A stretch of DNA of 64,000 nt, from the NCBI GenBank assembly GCA_964633815.1, contig CAZWHW010000003.1:54107-118106 (forward strand). The letters are read 5' to 3'. Positions 51,014 to 60,735 of the stretch are shown piece by piece. The position numbers and the translations under genes are program-made. Position 1 is the stretch's first letter. Every line of letters starts with the position of its first letter. The notes under the pieces are model-generated. The model worked only from the letters and a program-made list of their open reading frames with translations. It was not told the origin of the DNA and ran no database searches. This DNA comes from CALKZN01 sp964633815. Its GTDB lineage: Bacteria; Pseudomonadota; Gammaproteobacteria; Arenicellales; Arenicellaceae.

Positions 51014-52726
51014 ATGAATAAAAATTTTCTGAAAATTAGTTTTTCTATCGTATTGATGGTTGTTATAGCAGCCTGTGGTTCAGCAACTGATAAGCAAGCT
51101 AAAAAAAGCCATTCTAAACCGAAAACCTCAAAACTAGCCAAAAACTTAGTTGCTACAGCGCATCCATTGGCAACTAGAGCAGCCCTAGATACGTTAGAAA
51201 ATGGAGGCAATGCTTTTGATGCGGCAGTGGTTGCTAGTGCGGTTTTATCTGTTGTTGAACCCAGTGGTTCAGGAATGGGAGGTGGCGGTTTTTGGTTGTT
51301 GCATCGGGAAAGCGATGGCAAGCAAGTAATGATTGACGGTCGAGAAATGGCACCCGGAGCAGCTCATCGCGATATGTATTTGGATGAAAATAAACAAGTT
51401 ATAGAAAATGCTTCACTCAATGGTGCGTTAGCAGCAGGCATTCCAGGACAGCCAGCGGCGCTTGCACATATCAATAGTAAATATGGAAATTTAAGTTTTG
51501 CTGAAAATCTGCAAGCCGCGATTAATTTTGCTGAACAAGGATTCGCTGCCAATAATCATATTGTTAAGCATCTTAAATTTCGTGCAAAAATATTTAATGA
51601 GGAAGCCAAACGTTTGTTCTTAGATAATGGTCAAGTGCCAGTAGTTGGAACCGTGATCAAACAGCCTGAACTTGCTGATACGTTAAAGGTCATGGCGGCA
51701 AAAGGTCGCAGTGGTTTTTATCAAGGTGATGTTGCACAAAAAATGGTGAACTATGTGCGTGATAATGGCGGTATATGGACGATGGATGATTTAAAAAATT
51801 ATCGTGTGGTTGAACGGCAGCCTGTGACGTTTAATTATAAAGGTAACCGTGTTGTTTCCGCAGCATTGCCATCGTCAGGTGGGATTGTTATGGGGCAGAT
51901 ATTGCAAACACTGGAGTTGGAACAACAATCAAGGGGTGAACTAGGTGCGCCAGACATGCATTTGTTTGTTGAAGTTATGCGCCGCGCTTATCGTGATAGA
52001 TCACTGTATCTTGGTGATTCAGATTTTATCAAGGTTGAACAAAAGACCCTGTTGAGCCCAGTGTATTTAAAAAAATTCGTCAATGAAATTGGTGATAAAG
52101 CAACGCCTAGTGAAGATTTATCTATTGAAAGAAATCTAGGAGTAGACACTACCCATTTTTCGATTATTGATAAAGAAGGTAATCGTGTTGCTGCGACCTT
52201 AAGTGTGAACTATCCTTTTGGATCGGGGCATGTTGCGGAGGGTACGGGTATTATCCTGAACAATGAAATGGATGATTTTGTCAGCAAAGCGGGTGTGCCG
52301 AATGTGTATGGTTTGGTCGGCGGCAAAGCCAATCAAATTGAACCTGGTAAACGACCCTTGTCGAGTATGTCACCAACGTTTATTGAAACCAAACATGGCG
52401 CGATAGCGATTGGTACACCAGGAGGGAGTCGCATCATTTCAATGGTGGCTTTGGCAATTTCTAATATTGTGGATCGAGGTATGAACTTACAACAAGCGAT
52501 TGACGCACCGCGTTATCACCACCAGTATTTGCCTGACGCTGTTCAATTAGAAAAAGATTCTGTTTATGCTCAACAATCTAATTTAAAGGCAAAAGGACAT
52601 CAGTTTAAACGATTAAATCGTCAGTATGGCAATATGCACGCTGTCGCATGGGAGAAGTCAGAAAATATTATTAGCTATTCGGCAGCAAGTGATTCACGAG
52701 GTGAGGGTTTGGCTAAAGTAAAATAA
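51014..52726 (+). CDS. ggt: Gamma-glutamyltransferase, lipoprotein form
   Basis: The protein has 570 residues. A lipoprotein signal (IVLMVVIAACG, lipid Cys near 20) is followed by the GGT large subunit (LVATAHPLATRAALDTLENGGNAFDAAV). The self-processing site lies before T379 (DTTHFSIIDKEGN), and RPLSSMSPT with GTPGGSR completes the active site. It should act outside the cytosol, hydrolysing glutathione or gamma-glutamyl peptides. It differs from the signal-less GGT at 19.8 kb. A 32-base gap separates it from the NADAR gene. Confidence 0.94.
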   Translation: MNKNFLKISFSIVLMVVIAACGSATDKQAKKSHSKPKTSKLAKNLVATAHPLATRAALDTLENGGNAFDAAVVASAVLSVVEPSGSGMGGGGFWLLHRESDGKQVMIDGREMAPGAAHRDMYLDENKQVIENASLNGALAAGIPGQPAALAHINSKYGNLSFAENLQAAINFAEQGFAANNHIVKHLKFRAKIFNEEAKRLFLDNGQVPVVGTVIKQPELADTLKVMAAKGRSGFYQGDVAQKMVNYVRDNGGIWTMDDLKNYRVVERQPVTFNYKGNRVVSAALPSSGGIVMGQILQTLELEQQSRGELGAPDMHLFVEVMRRAYRDRSLYLGDSDFIKVEQKTLLSPVYLKKFVNEIGDKATPSEDLSIERNLGVDTTHFSIIDKEGNRVAATLSVNYPFGSGHVAEGTGIILNNEMDDFVSKAGVPNVYGLVGGKANQIEPGKRPLSSMSPTFIETKHGAIAIGTPGGSRIISMVALAISNIVDRGMNLQQAIDAPRYHHQYLPDAVQLEKDSVYAQQSNLKAKGHQFKRLNRQYGNMHAVAWEKSENIISYSAASDSRGEGLAKVK

Positions 52727-52742
52727 TAACTTAATGACGAGC

Positions 52743-53960
52743 TTATTTTAAAATATCACTGTCCTTAAAACCGAGCAGATACAAAATACTATCCAAACCA
52801 TGGGTTGAAAGTGATTGTTTGGCACTTTCACGAACTAATGGTTTGGCTCGAAATGCAATTCCTAAACCTGCTGCGCTGAGCATTGGTAAATCATTTGCGC
52901 CATCACCAACGGCGATAGTTTGTGCGGAGCTGATGCCTTCTTGTTTAGCAATTTTTTTAAGTAGTTTGGCTTTCATTTCGCCATTAACGATGGGGTCAAT
53001 GACATTGCCAGTGAGTTTACCATCGGCAAATTCCAATGTGTTAGCGTGGACATAATCAATGCCAAACTTTGCCTGCAAAAAATTGCCAAAATAGGTAAAT
53101 CCACCAGACAATATTGCCGTCTTAAAGCCATAGGCTTTAAGGTTTTTAATTAAACGCTCAGCACCTTCCATGATGGGTAAATTATTAGCAATTTCTTGCA
53201 AAACAGATTCATCAAGACCTTTCAATAATGCCATACGGCGACGGAAGCTTTCGCTGAAATCTAGTTTACCTTGCATGGCTTCTTCAGTGATGCTGGCAAC
53301 TTGTTCGCCAACGCCTGCATGTTTCGCAAGTTCATTAATGACTTCGGTTTGAATGAGAGTTGAGTCCATATCAAAGCACACAAGCCTGCGGGTGCGGCGA
53401 TAAGCGTCGTCTTGTTGAATGGCGATATCAATGTCGAGTTCACTGGCAATACGTAAGAAATTAGCTCGCATTGCCGCGGGATCTTTGGGTGTGCCTTTGA
53501 CCGCAAATTCAATACAGGATTTAGTGTCATTGGTGACGGGTTCGTTTAGATTGATACGGCCGCTTAACCGTGCGATATCGTGGATGTTTAAGCCTTGTTC
53601 AGCTGTGACGCGTGTGACTCTAGCGATTTCTTCGGCCGCAACTTCACGCGCTAACAAAGTTAAAATATAACGATCTTGACCTTGAGCTTCGATCCATTTG
53701 GCATAACTCTTTTCGTTGATTTCAGTGGTTCGAATATCAACTCCTAAACGCGCGCTAGTTTTAGCGAATTCCGCTAAAATTTCTTCAGAATTAATATTTT
53801 CCGCTAGTTGCACCATCATGCCTAAGGAAACTTGGTTATGAATGACCGATTGGCCAATATCGAGAATGCGGATATCTTGCTGTTCAAAAACTGAAGACAG
53901 TTCAGCAGACAAGCCTCGTCGATCAGGACCGGTGATGTTAAGCAGATAAATTTGGCTCAC
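52743..53960 (-). CDS. serB: Phosphoserine phosphatase with N-terminal ACT-type domains
   Basis: The protein has 405 residues. Two ACT-like domains occupy about residues 1-175 (YLLNITGPDRRGLSAEL). A HAD phosphatase domain follows with D197 and D199 (CFDMDSTLIQTEVI), the FRRRMALLKGL cap, AILSGGFTYFG, and VGDGANDLPML. It performs the last step of serine synthesis. This extended form is common in Pseudomonas and mycobacteria, whereas E. coli SerB is shorter. Confidence 0.95.
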   Translation of the reverse strand: MSQIYLLNITGPDRRGLSAELSSVFEQQDIRILDIGQSVIHNQVSLGMMVQLAENINSEEILAEFAKTSARLGVDIRTTEINEKSYAKWIEAQGQDRYILTLLAREVAAEEIARVTRVTAEQGLNIHDIARLSGRINLNEPVTNDTKSCIEFAVKGTPKDPAAMRANFLRIASELDIDIAIQQDDAYRRTRRLVCFDMDSTLIQTEVINELAKHAGVGEQVASITEEAMQGKLDFSESFRRRMALLKGLDESVLQEIANNLPIMEGAERLIKNLKAYGFKTAILSGGFTYFGNFLQAKFGIDYVHANTLEFADGKLTGNVIDPIVNGEMKAKLLKKIAKQEGISSAQTIAVGDGANDLPMLSAAGLGIAFRAKPLVRESAKQSLSTHGLDSILYLLGFKDSDILK

Positions 53961-54013
53961 AATAGGTGCGTATAGCGATTTCTAGTGCTTGTTATTAATG
54001 GCGCGATAATAAC

Positions 54014-54838
54014 TTAGTTTGACTGACTTTTGATTAATTTATCAAGAAGTCTTGTGGGGATAAATTTAGTCAGAATTCCCATAACAATAGTTGGTACAGT
54101 GATCCAATAACGAATTTTTGGATGCTTTGCAGTTAGAGCATGATGAATTTTTTTGGCGACAAAGTCACTGGATAAGGTAAAACGGGCATTTTCTTTACTA
54201 TGTAAGCGTGCATGCACATCTTCATATAAGTTGGCATAGTGGCTGTTTTTACTATCAATATGTTTAGTAAACGCTTTGTAAGCGTTCGGCCTGAATGCAC
54301 TCTCAATTGGGCCAGGTTGAATGATAGCTATTTTTATATTAGTGTCAGCTAGCTCAACACGCAGCGTATCACTTAAGCCTTCCAGAGCAAATTTGGATGC
54401 GTTATAAGCGCCACGCATTGGTGCGCCGACAAAACCTAAAATTGAACTGATTTGCACAATGCGGCCACGATTATGTTGGCGAAATATTGGGATTAGCTTT
54501 TGCGTTAAAGAATGTGTGCCAAAGACATTGGTATGAAATTGTTCTTCCAAAGCCGCACGACTTAAGTCTTCAACAGCGCCAGGTTGTCCATAGGCTCCAT
54601 TGTTGACTAAGCCATATAAATTCGGTGCGTGGTCTTTGATATAAGCGACGGCTGAGTTAATGCTATCTTCATCGCGCAAATCCAGTTGAATGCAATTAAT
54701 GCCAAGTTCTTTTAAGATGCTGATGTCGTCAGGATTTCTAACTGAGGCGATGACATGAAAGCCACATTTATGCAAAAATTTTGCAGTGCTAAGGCCGATT
54801 CCGGATGAGCAGCCAGTAATTAAAATTGATTCGGGCAT
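54014..54838 (-). CDS. Short-chain dehydrogenase/reductase
   Basis: The protein has 274 residues. The nucleotide-binding motif is TGCSSGIG (residues about 8-15), with LVNNGAYG and the catalytic YNASK. The first region (SILITGCSSGIGLSTAKFLHKCGFHVIASVRNPDDI) fits the classical SDR group. The C-terminal segment resembles many uncharacterised gammaproteobacterial members, with a hydrophobic end that may contact the membrane. The substrate is unknown. Confidence 0.9.
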   Translation of the reverse strand: MPESILITGCSSGIGLSTAKFLHKCGFHVIASVRNPDDISILKELGINCIQLDLRDEDSINSAVAYIKDHAPNLYGLVNNGAYGQPGAVEDLSRAALEEQFHTNVFGTHSLTQKLIPIFRQHNRGRIVQISSILGFVGAPMRGAYNASKFALEGLSDTLRVELADTNIKIAIIQPGPIESAFRPNAYKAFTKHIDSKNSHYANLYEDVHARLHSKENARFTLSSDFVAKKIHHALTAKHPKIRYWITVPTIVMGILTKFIPTRLLDKLIKSQSN

Positions 54839-55041
54839 TGTAGGTACTTAAAGTGAAGGAGAGTAAATTAAGGTGTAATTTTTACATTTGTTTGTGGTGT
54901 TATTTCTATATAATATCGAAGTTGAAACATATTGCATCTTCCTGTCGTTACTATTACCTTGCCAGTTGTTGTAATTAAAGTTGCTGAAAAGCATCAATCG
55001 ATACCAATTATCATTTATAAAATATAAAAATTCATCTTTTA

Positions 55042-55992
55042 ATGACTAAGAAGCTTAAAGTTGGCGTGGTTGGCGTCGGTTATCTAGGACAGATTCATGC
55101 CAGAATTTATTCTGAAATGGATAATGTTGATTTAGTTGGAGTTTCAGACACGGTTGAGGCTAATGCCCAAGCGGTAGCCGAAAATTTTAATTGTCTAGCG
55201 ACAACTAACTGTATGGATCTTGTTAATCAAGTCGAAGCTGTCAGTATTGTTGTGCCAACAACGTATCATTTTGATGTAGCTCAACCTTTTTTAGAGGCAG
55301 GAATTCCGACGTTGTTAGAAAAGCCGATTGCAGCCACAGTGCAAGAAGCTAGGCGTTTAGTTGAGATAGCTGGCCAGAATGATACGCCATTGTTGATTGG
55401 TCATTTAGAGCGATATAATCCTGCTTGGCAAGCAGTCTATAAAGAAGTCATCGAACCGAAATTTATTGAAGTGCATCGTTTAGGTACATTCGTTGAGAGA
55501 GCAATGGATGTTGATGTAATTACAGATCTCATGATACATGATCTAGATCTTGTACAAGCCTTGGTTGATGATGAGGTTGTGCAGGTTGATGCGGTGGGTT
55601 CCAAAGTGATTACTGATCATATTGATATCGCTAATGTACGTTTGCAATTTGCAAATGGAGTGGTGGCTAATTTAACGGCGAGCAGGGTTTCTAATAAACG
55701 TATTCGTCGTTTTCGTGTGTTTGGTCCAGAAGGCTATGTTGGTGCAGATTTGGCGGATCAAAATTTGGAAATTGTTAGTCCAAATGGGCCGAAATCTCCT
55801 TCAGGTTTCCCCACCATACAGACAAAAAGCCTCGAATTGACTACAGAGCAGCCACTTCAAAAAGAACTAGCACATTTTGTAGAAGTGGCACAAAATAAAG
55901 CGGTGCCTTTAGTGTCAGGCTGGCAGGGGTTACAAGCATTGGAATTGGCTGAAAAAGTCCAACGCCGTATTTTTGAAAGTGCGAATCGCTAA
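55042..55992 (+). CDS. Gfo/Idh/MocA-family oxidoreductase
   Basis: The protein has 316 residues. A Rossmann fold starts VGVVGVGYLGQIHARIYSEMDNVDLVGVSD, followed by the EKPIAATVQEARRLVE block and the D/H-containing ITDLMIHDLDLV. Such NAD(P)-dependent enzymes act on sugars and nucleotide sugars among other substrates. No sugar-biosynthesis genes are adjacent, so the substrate is open. Its 3' end overlaps the proposed start of the DUF192 gene. Confidence 0.9.
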   Translation: MTKKLKVGVVGVGYLGQIHARIYSEMDNVDLVGVSDTVEANAQAVAENFNCLATTNCMDLVNQVEAVSIVVPTTYHFDVAQPFLEAGIPTLLEKPIAATVQEARRLVEIAGQNDTPLLIGHLERYNPAWQAVYKEVIEPKFIEVHRLGTFVERAMDVDVITDLMIHDLDLVQALVDDEVVQVDAVGSKVITDHIDIANVRLQFANGVVANLTASRVSNKRIRRFRVFGPEGYVGADLADQNLEIVSPNGPKSPSGFPTIQTKSLELTTEQPLQKELAHFVEVAQNKAVPLVSGWQGLQALELAEKVQRRIFESANR

Positions 55993-56500
55993 GTCTCACG
56001 TTAAACTTTTTATTTTTCTTTGGCTTGCTAGCTTTTGTTGCTTTGTAGCAACACCTGTTGCAGCTAAATCTTGTCAACCGTGGCCAGAAGTATTAAAGAA
56101 TATGCCATTGGAAAAAGGCAAGTTTGTTTCCAATTCTGGTTTGGTAATTCCTGTATCGTTTCGTCTAGCTAATACTAGTGAGCGCCTTGCTCAAGGTTTT
56201 CAATTTGTCTGCGCTGAAACAATTAATACAACCAATATATTGTTTGATTTTTCTAGGCCAGTGGTGCCATCTTTTCATATGAATAATGTTGTAGCCCCTT
56301 TGGATATTGCATTTATTAATGAATTAGGCGAAATTATTAATATCTATCTTATGAAAACGTATCGTTTGTTAGAGATAGATAAACCAACTTATCGACCATC
56401 TAAGCCCGCATTGTATGCTTTTGAAGCTCGGGCGGGGTTTTTTAGTCAACATAAGATTAAAGTTGGTGATAAATTTTTTACTCAATTTCAGCAAAAATAA
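55973..56500 (+). CDS. DUF192 periplasmic protein
   Basis: The protein has up to 175 residues with a signal peptide (FIFLWLASFCCFVATPVAA). The DUF192 core (PF02643) is clear: LAQGFQFVCAE, ILFDFSRPVVPSFHMNNVVAPLDIAFINELGEIINI and YAFEARAGFFSQHKIKVGD. The function of the family is unknown. The start is TTG 55973 or GTG 55979, both inside the end of the oxidoreductase gene; no ATG fits. This implies translational coupling. A two-residue tail beyond the domain is short. Confidence 0.85.
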   Translation: MKVRIAKSHVKLFIFLWLASFCCFVATPVAAKSCQPWPEVLKNMPLEKGKFVSNSGLVIPVSFRLANTSERLAQGFQFVCAETINTTNILFDFSRPVVPSFHMNNVVAPLDIAFINELGEIINIYLMKTYRLLEIDKPTYRPSKPALYAFEARAGFFSQHKIKVGDKFFTQFQQK

Positions 56501-56512
56501 GAACATACATTT

Positions 56513-58609
56513 ATGCCAGAACAACACACACCCTATAAGCAATGGCAATCTCCACTATCGTTAGAAGATGTGTTTGCAGATGTTGGTAAGCCTAAGTTTC
56601 TTGAGGTGAAACAGGGTTGTTTATATTGGATGGAACAAAACCCTGAAATTGGAGGGGTGCAAATTAAAGGGCGTCAACCGTCGGGTGAGACTTTTATATT
56701 TACTACTCCCAAATTAAATGTTCGTACTCGCGTGAATGAATATGGTGGTAAAGCCTATTGCGTAGGTAAGAATGCGATTTATTTTTGTAATGATTCAGAT
56801 CAACGAATTTATCGTTTGCCATTGAACCATGATTTCAATGTCGAGATAACTGATGATGAAGAATTCGCTGAAGATTCGTTTCAAGACTCCTCTTTTGATG
56901 AATCATTTAGTGATGTTTTTGATGAGAATGCACTGATTGATACAGCGCAACCAATTACTCCTGATGATGGTCGAATGTATGCGGATTTGTGCCTATCAAA
57001 TGATTGTAAGTGGTTGTTTTTTGTGATGGAGACCAATAATGAAGCCGGAAATCGTACCGAGATTGGTATGATTTCCACCAAGGTTGGTGTTAATCAGCCA
57101 AAGGTGTTGGCCAGTGGTTGTGACTTTTATGCTTCCTTAGTATTGTCGCCTGATGACAAACATTTAGCTTGGGTTGAGTGGCGTCATCCAGCAATGCCTT
57201 GGGATGAAACGCATGTCCTGATTGGGGATTTAACTTTTGATGAAGAAGATCCTTTGAAGATGCCTTATTTATCAAGCATTTCAAACTCTTTGGATATGGC
57301 AATTTCAAGCATAGGTCTTGGTGCTTCGATCAGTCATTTAGCTTATGAACCGATTTATGCGGGTGGTGAAGGGCAACGTCTATTTATGATAATTGATTGG
57401 CCTGATCAAGAAATTGGTTCAACGCGAAACTACGCGCAATTGTATTGTTGGAATGGCAATACCTTGTATGAAATCACACAGGGAATAAATGAATATAGCT
57501 ACCCGCATTGGAATTTTGGTAATCATCGTTACGCATTTGTAGAACAAGACAAAATTCTTGCTATTGCGACCAATCAATGGGGAGATGAGTTACATCTGAT
57601 TGACTTACAAGCTGAAAAAATTGTTCGTTTAGGTGAGCAATTTGTGCAATTTTCCAGTATTTCTGCGGAAAATGGTGTTGCATATGTAGTTGCGGAGTCA
57701 GGAGGTTTAAGTGAACAAATATTGCGTTTTAGTGATATGCAAATAGCTGCTTCAGAAGGGGAAGAGATTTTAACTCCTGCAAATGTGAGTTGTGCAGAAG
57801 CCTTGACTATTATGTCTAAAGATACTGATGATGAATCGATCAATAGTCATGCGTTTTTCTATGCGCCGAAAAATGTTCAATACCCGTCAAATAATCCTGA
57901 ATTACTACCGCCTTTAGTTGTTATGGTCCATGGTGGCCCCACTGCAAGAGCAAGTTGTGAGTTTGATGTTCAAAAGCAGTTTTGGACCACATCAGGTTTT
58001 GCTGTGTTGGATGTTAATCATCGAGGTAGCACAGGTTATGGACGTAATTATCGTGATCAATTATTGGGACAGTGGGGAGTGGCTGATGCTGAAGATATTA
58101 AGTTGGCCATAGAACATGTAATTGACAAAGGCCTAGTTCATCCAGAACAAATATTCATTCGTGGCAAAAGTGCCGGTGGCTATGCTGTGCAAAGAGCGTT
58201 AACACTTTATCCAAAAATGTTTGCCGCTGGGGCTAGTTATTATGGCATTGGCGATCTTGCAACACTTGCGCAAATCACCCATAAATTTGAATCTTGTTAT
58301 ACCGATCAGCTGTTGGGCGAAACGTTTGATTTAACAGCAGCGCAGACAGAAGATAGTGTATATTTTCAGCGTTCGCCAATTCATAAAATCGCTGAAATGC
58401 GAGCACCTATGATTTTATTTCAAGGTTTGGAGGATAATGTTGTACCAGCTGAGTTGTCTCAACAAGTGGCCGATGCTTTACATAAAAATCATATTGATTA
58501 TGAATATCATACATATCCAAAGGAAGGTCATGGCTTTGTTGGAATGAATGCAAAGATTGATAGTTTGACTAAAGAATTATTATTTTATCAAAAACTAATG
58601 AAAGAATAA
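56513..58609 (+). CDS. S9-family (prolyl oligopeptidase-like) peptidase
   Basis: The protein has 698 residues and no signal peptide. An N-terminal beta-propeller precedes an alpha/beta-hydrolase domain with S553 (GKSAGGY), D641 (GLEDNVVP) and H673 (KEGHGF), the triad of acylaminoacyl/dipeptidyl peptidases. VMVHGGPTARA and NHRGSTGYGR mark the hydrolase start. Residues about 114-143 are a strongly acidic Asp/Glu/Ser/Phe insertion in the propeller, which is unusual. It starts 12 bases after the DUF192 gene. Confidence 0.92.
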   Translation: MPEQHTPYKQWQSPLSLEDVFADVGKPKFLEVKQGCLYWMEQNPEIGGVQIKGRQPSGETFIFTTPKLNVRTRVNEYGGKAYCVGKNAIYFCNDSDQRIYRLPLNHDFNVEITDDEEFAEDSFQDSSFDESFSDVFDENALIDTAQPITPDDGRMYADLCLSNDCKWLFFVMETNNEAGNRTEIGMISTKVGVNQPKVLASGCDFYASLVLSPDDKHLAWVEWRHPAMPWDETHVLIGDLTFDEEDPLKMPYLSSISNSLDMAISSIGLGASISHLAYEPIYAGGEGQRLFMIIDWPDQEIGSTRNYAQLYCWNGNTLYEITQGINEYSYPHWNFGNHRYAFVEQDKILAIATNQWGDELHLIDLQAEKIVRLGEQFVQFSSISAENGVAYVVAESGGLSEQILRFSDMQIAASEGEEILTPANVSCAEALTIMSKDTDDESINSHAFFYAPKNVQYPSNNPELLPPLVVMVHGGPTARASCEFDVQKQFWTTSGFAVLDVNHRGSTGYGRNYRDQLLGQWGVADAEDIKLAIEHVIDKGLVHPEQIFIRGKSAGGYAVQRALTLYPKMFAAGASYYGIGDLATLAQITHKFESCYTDQLLGETFDLTAAQTEDSVYFQRSPIHKIAEMRAPMILFQGLEDNVVPAELSQQVADALHKNHIDYEYHTYPKEGHGFVGMNAKIDSLTKELLFYQKLMKE

Positions 58610-58669
58610 TTTGCTAAGCATTCATGGCGAATATTTTAGTTTCTGATTTTTAATGTTTATTATTTTTAT

Positions 58670-59905
58670 ATGAGTGCAAATAATTCTCAATCCAACTTCT
58701 CTTATGATGTGCTTGTTATTGGCGGGGGCGCAGCGGGTTTAATGTGTGCTATCACAGCTGGTCAGCGCGGTAAGCGGGTGTTGGTTCTCGAAAGCACCAA
58801 TAAATTAGGCAAGAAAATTTTGATGTCAGGCGGAGGGCGTTGTAATTTTACTAATTTAGATATTCAGTCAGACAATTTCCTGTCTTCCAATCCGCATTTT
58901 TTTAAGTCCGCGTTAAAACAATATACCCAATGGGATTTTATTGCTTTAGTCGCAAAACATGATATTGCTTATCACGAAAAAGAGCTTGGACAATTATTTT
59001 GCGATGATTCATCCAAGCAAATTGTGGCGATGCTCAAAGCTGAATGTGATGTTGTTGGCGTTGAATGTCGGTTGTCAGTCACTGTCGAGTCTTTAGAATA
59101 CGAAGACGGGGAATATAATCTAACAAGCAACCAAGGTGTATTCACTTGTCCAAGTCTTGTGATAGCCACTGGAGGTTTATCTATCCCGAGCTTGGGTGGT
59201 GCAACAGGTTTAGGTTATGAGTTGGCTGAACAATTTGATTTGCCAATTGTTGAACGTTTGGCGTCTCTGGTGCCTATGACTTTAACAGGGCGTTGGCATG
59301 AAATGTCGAATGCTTTGAGTGGTGTGGCGCTGCCTGTGGTAGTAAAGGTTGCTAATAAATCTTTTGCCGCAGATATGTTGTTTACACATCGTGGTTTAAG
59401 TGGCCCAGCAATCTTGCAATTATCAAATTATTGGCGACTAGGAGAAACTATAAAAATTGATCTTTTGCCAAAATATGACGAGCAAGAATTGTATGCAAGA
59501 TTGGTTAATACCAAGAAAAAATCGCCTAACTTGGTGCTAAAAACTTATTTGAGTAATTTTTTTCCTAAATCTTTTGTTCAGATTTTTTTGCAAAATTATG
59601 GCCATGAAAATTCGCAATATTCTGAGAATACTGTTTTGCAAGCGATCAAGAATGAAGATTTACAAAAATTGCTTCAGCACATTAAACATTGGATATTAAA
59701 GCCATCTGGAACTGAAGGTTATCGTACTGCCGAAGTGACCAAAGGAGGAGTAGATGTGAATCAGATTTCTTCAAAAACAATGGAAGTGAAACATCAGCAA
59801 GGTTTGTTTTTTATTGGGGAAGTATTGGATGTGACGGGACATCTGGGTGGATATAACTTTCAGTGGGCATGGTCATCGGGCTATGTCGCTGGCTTGAATG
59901 TGTAA
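58670..59905 (+). CDS. YhiN/HI0933-type flavoprotein
   Basis: The protein has 411 residues. FAD-binding GGGAAGLMCAITAGQRGKRVLVLES is followed by LGKKILMSGGGRCNFTN and PSLGGATGLGYELAEQF. The C-terminal RTAEVTKGGVDVNQI and GEVLDVTGHLGGYNFQWAWSSGYVAG complete the HI0933 family pattern. The family is conserved but its reaction is poorly defined. It is followed by a TSUP permease after 18 bases, and the two may be cotranscribed. Confidence 0.92.
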   Translation: MSANNSQSNFSYDVLVIGGGAAGLMCAITAGQRGKRVLVLESTNKLGKKILMSGGGRCNFTNLDIQSDNFLSSNPHFFKSALKQYTQWDFIALVAKHDIAYHEKELGQLFCDDSSKQIVAMLKAECDVVGVECRLSVTVESLEYEDGEYNLTSNQGVFTCPSLVIATGGLSIPSLGGATGLGYELAEQFDLPIVERLASLVPMTLTGRWHEMSNALSGVALPVVVKVANKSFAADMLFTHRGLSGPAILQLSNYWRLGETIKIDLLPKYDEQELYARLVNTKKKSPNLVLKTYLSNFFPKSFVQIFLQNYGHENSQYSENTVLQAIKNEDLQKLLQHIKHWILKPSGTEGYRTAEVTKGGVDVNQISSKTMEVKHQQGLFFIGEVLDVTGHLGGYNFQWAWSSGYVAGLNV

Positions 59906-59923
59906 ATAACTCGGTCGTTATTC

Positions 59924-60664
59924 ATGGTGGATTTCACCCCAATCACGATTATTGTTTTGTTGATTGCTTTTTGGTGGTCAGGTTTTGTCAGGGCTGGTTT
60001 AGGTTTTGGCGGAGCAGGATTGATGTACCCTATCGCGTTTTTAGTGATTGATTCTGTGATCTTTATTGTGCCAATTGTCGGAGTGCATTTACTGTTTTTT
60101 AGTGGCTTGTCGCTTGCTCGAGGAGGATATAAAAAAGTAGATTGGCAGACCGTGAATAAATTACTGTTAATTATTTTACTGCCAATTTTGGTTGGGGTGT
60201 TTGGTTTGTTGCAAATGCCTGACTTTATTTTGTTAATGTCGGTTTATGCGATTCTGATTGCCTATTCCTTGAGTTATATTTTTAGTTTTAAATTGAAGCC
60301 TAGTCCATGGTTGAATGTGCCAATTTTACTGATTGGAGGCTATGTTTCTGGTTTGAGTTTGTCAGGTGCACCATTAATTGCTGCAGTTGCATTGCAATAT
60401 CTTAAAAAAGAACAAGCTCGTGAATCTATGTATGTATTATGGTTTGTGTTAGTTACGATTAAACTAGCTACACTGATAGTATACGATGTTGATATGAACT
60501 GGGAGCATCATCTGTGGTTGTTGCCTATGGCTATCTTAGGCACCATCATGGGTTCACGCGTACATAATAAAATTCAAACAATGCAAAACGAACTATTTTA
60601 TCGTTGGATGGGCATTGCCTTATTGGCGCTTTCTTTGACTGGGCTTGTCCGGCATTTTGTCTAG
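59924..60664 (+). CDS. TSUP (TauE/SafE-like) permease, short form
   Basis: The protein has 246 residues with about seven membrane helices. FVRAGLGFGGAGLMYPIAFLV and the second-half VSGLSLSGAPLIAAVALQYLKK are TSUP repeat motifs. It is shorter and more divergent than the TSUP protein at 21.4 kb. The substrate is unknown. It starts with ATG 59924 directly after the flavoprotein gene. Confidence 0.87.
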   Translation: MVDFTPITIIVLLIAFWWSGFVRAGLGFGGAGLMYPIAFLVIDSVIFIVPIVGVHLLFFSGLSLARGGYKKVDWQTVNKLLLIILLPILVGVFGLLQMPDFILLMSVYAILIAYSLSYIFSFKLKPSPWLNVPILLIGGYVSGLSLSGAPLIAAVALQYLKKEQARESMYVLWFVLVTIKLATLIVYDVDMNWEHHLWLLPMAILGTIMGSRVHNKIQTMQNELFYRWMGIALLALSLTGLVRHFV

Positions 60665-60735
60665 ACTTTTTCCATTCGGAATGTTTTATTGTTTGTTTAC
60701 AGCAAAATTTAAAAGACAGAAAAACGGATTAAAGT

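Noticed and set aside
52720..52749. AAAATAA/TTATTTT dyad between ggt and serB as terminator
   Set aside because: The stem has no G+C and overlaps both stop codons, so it is probably chance.
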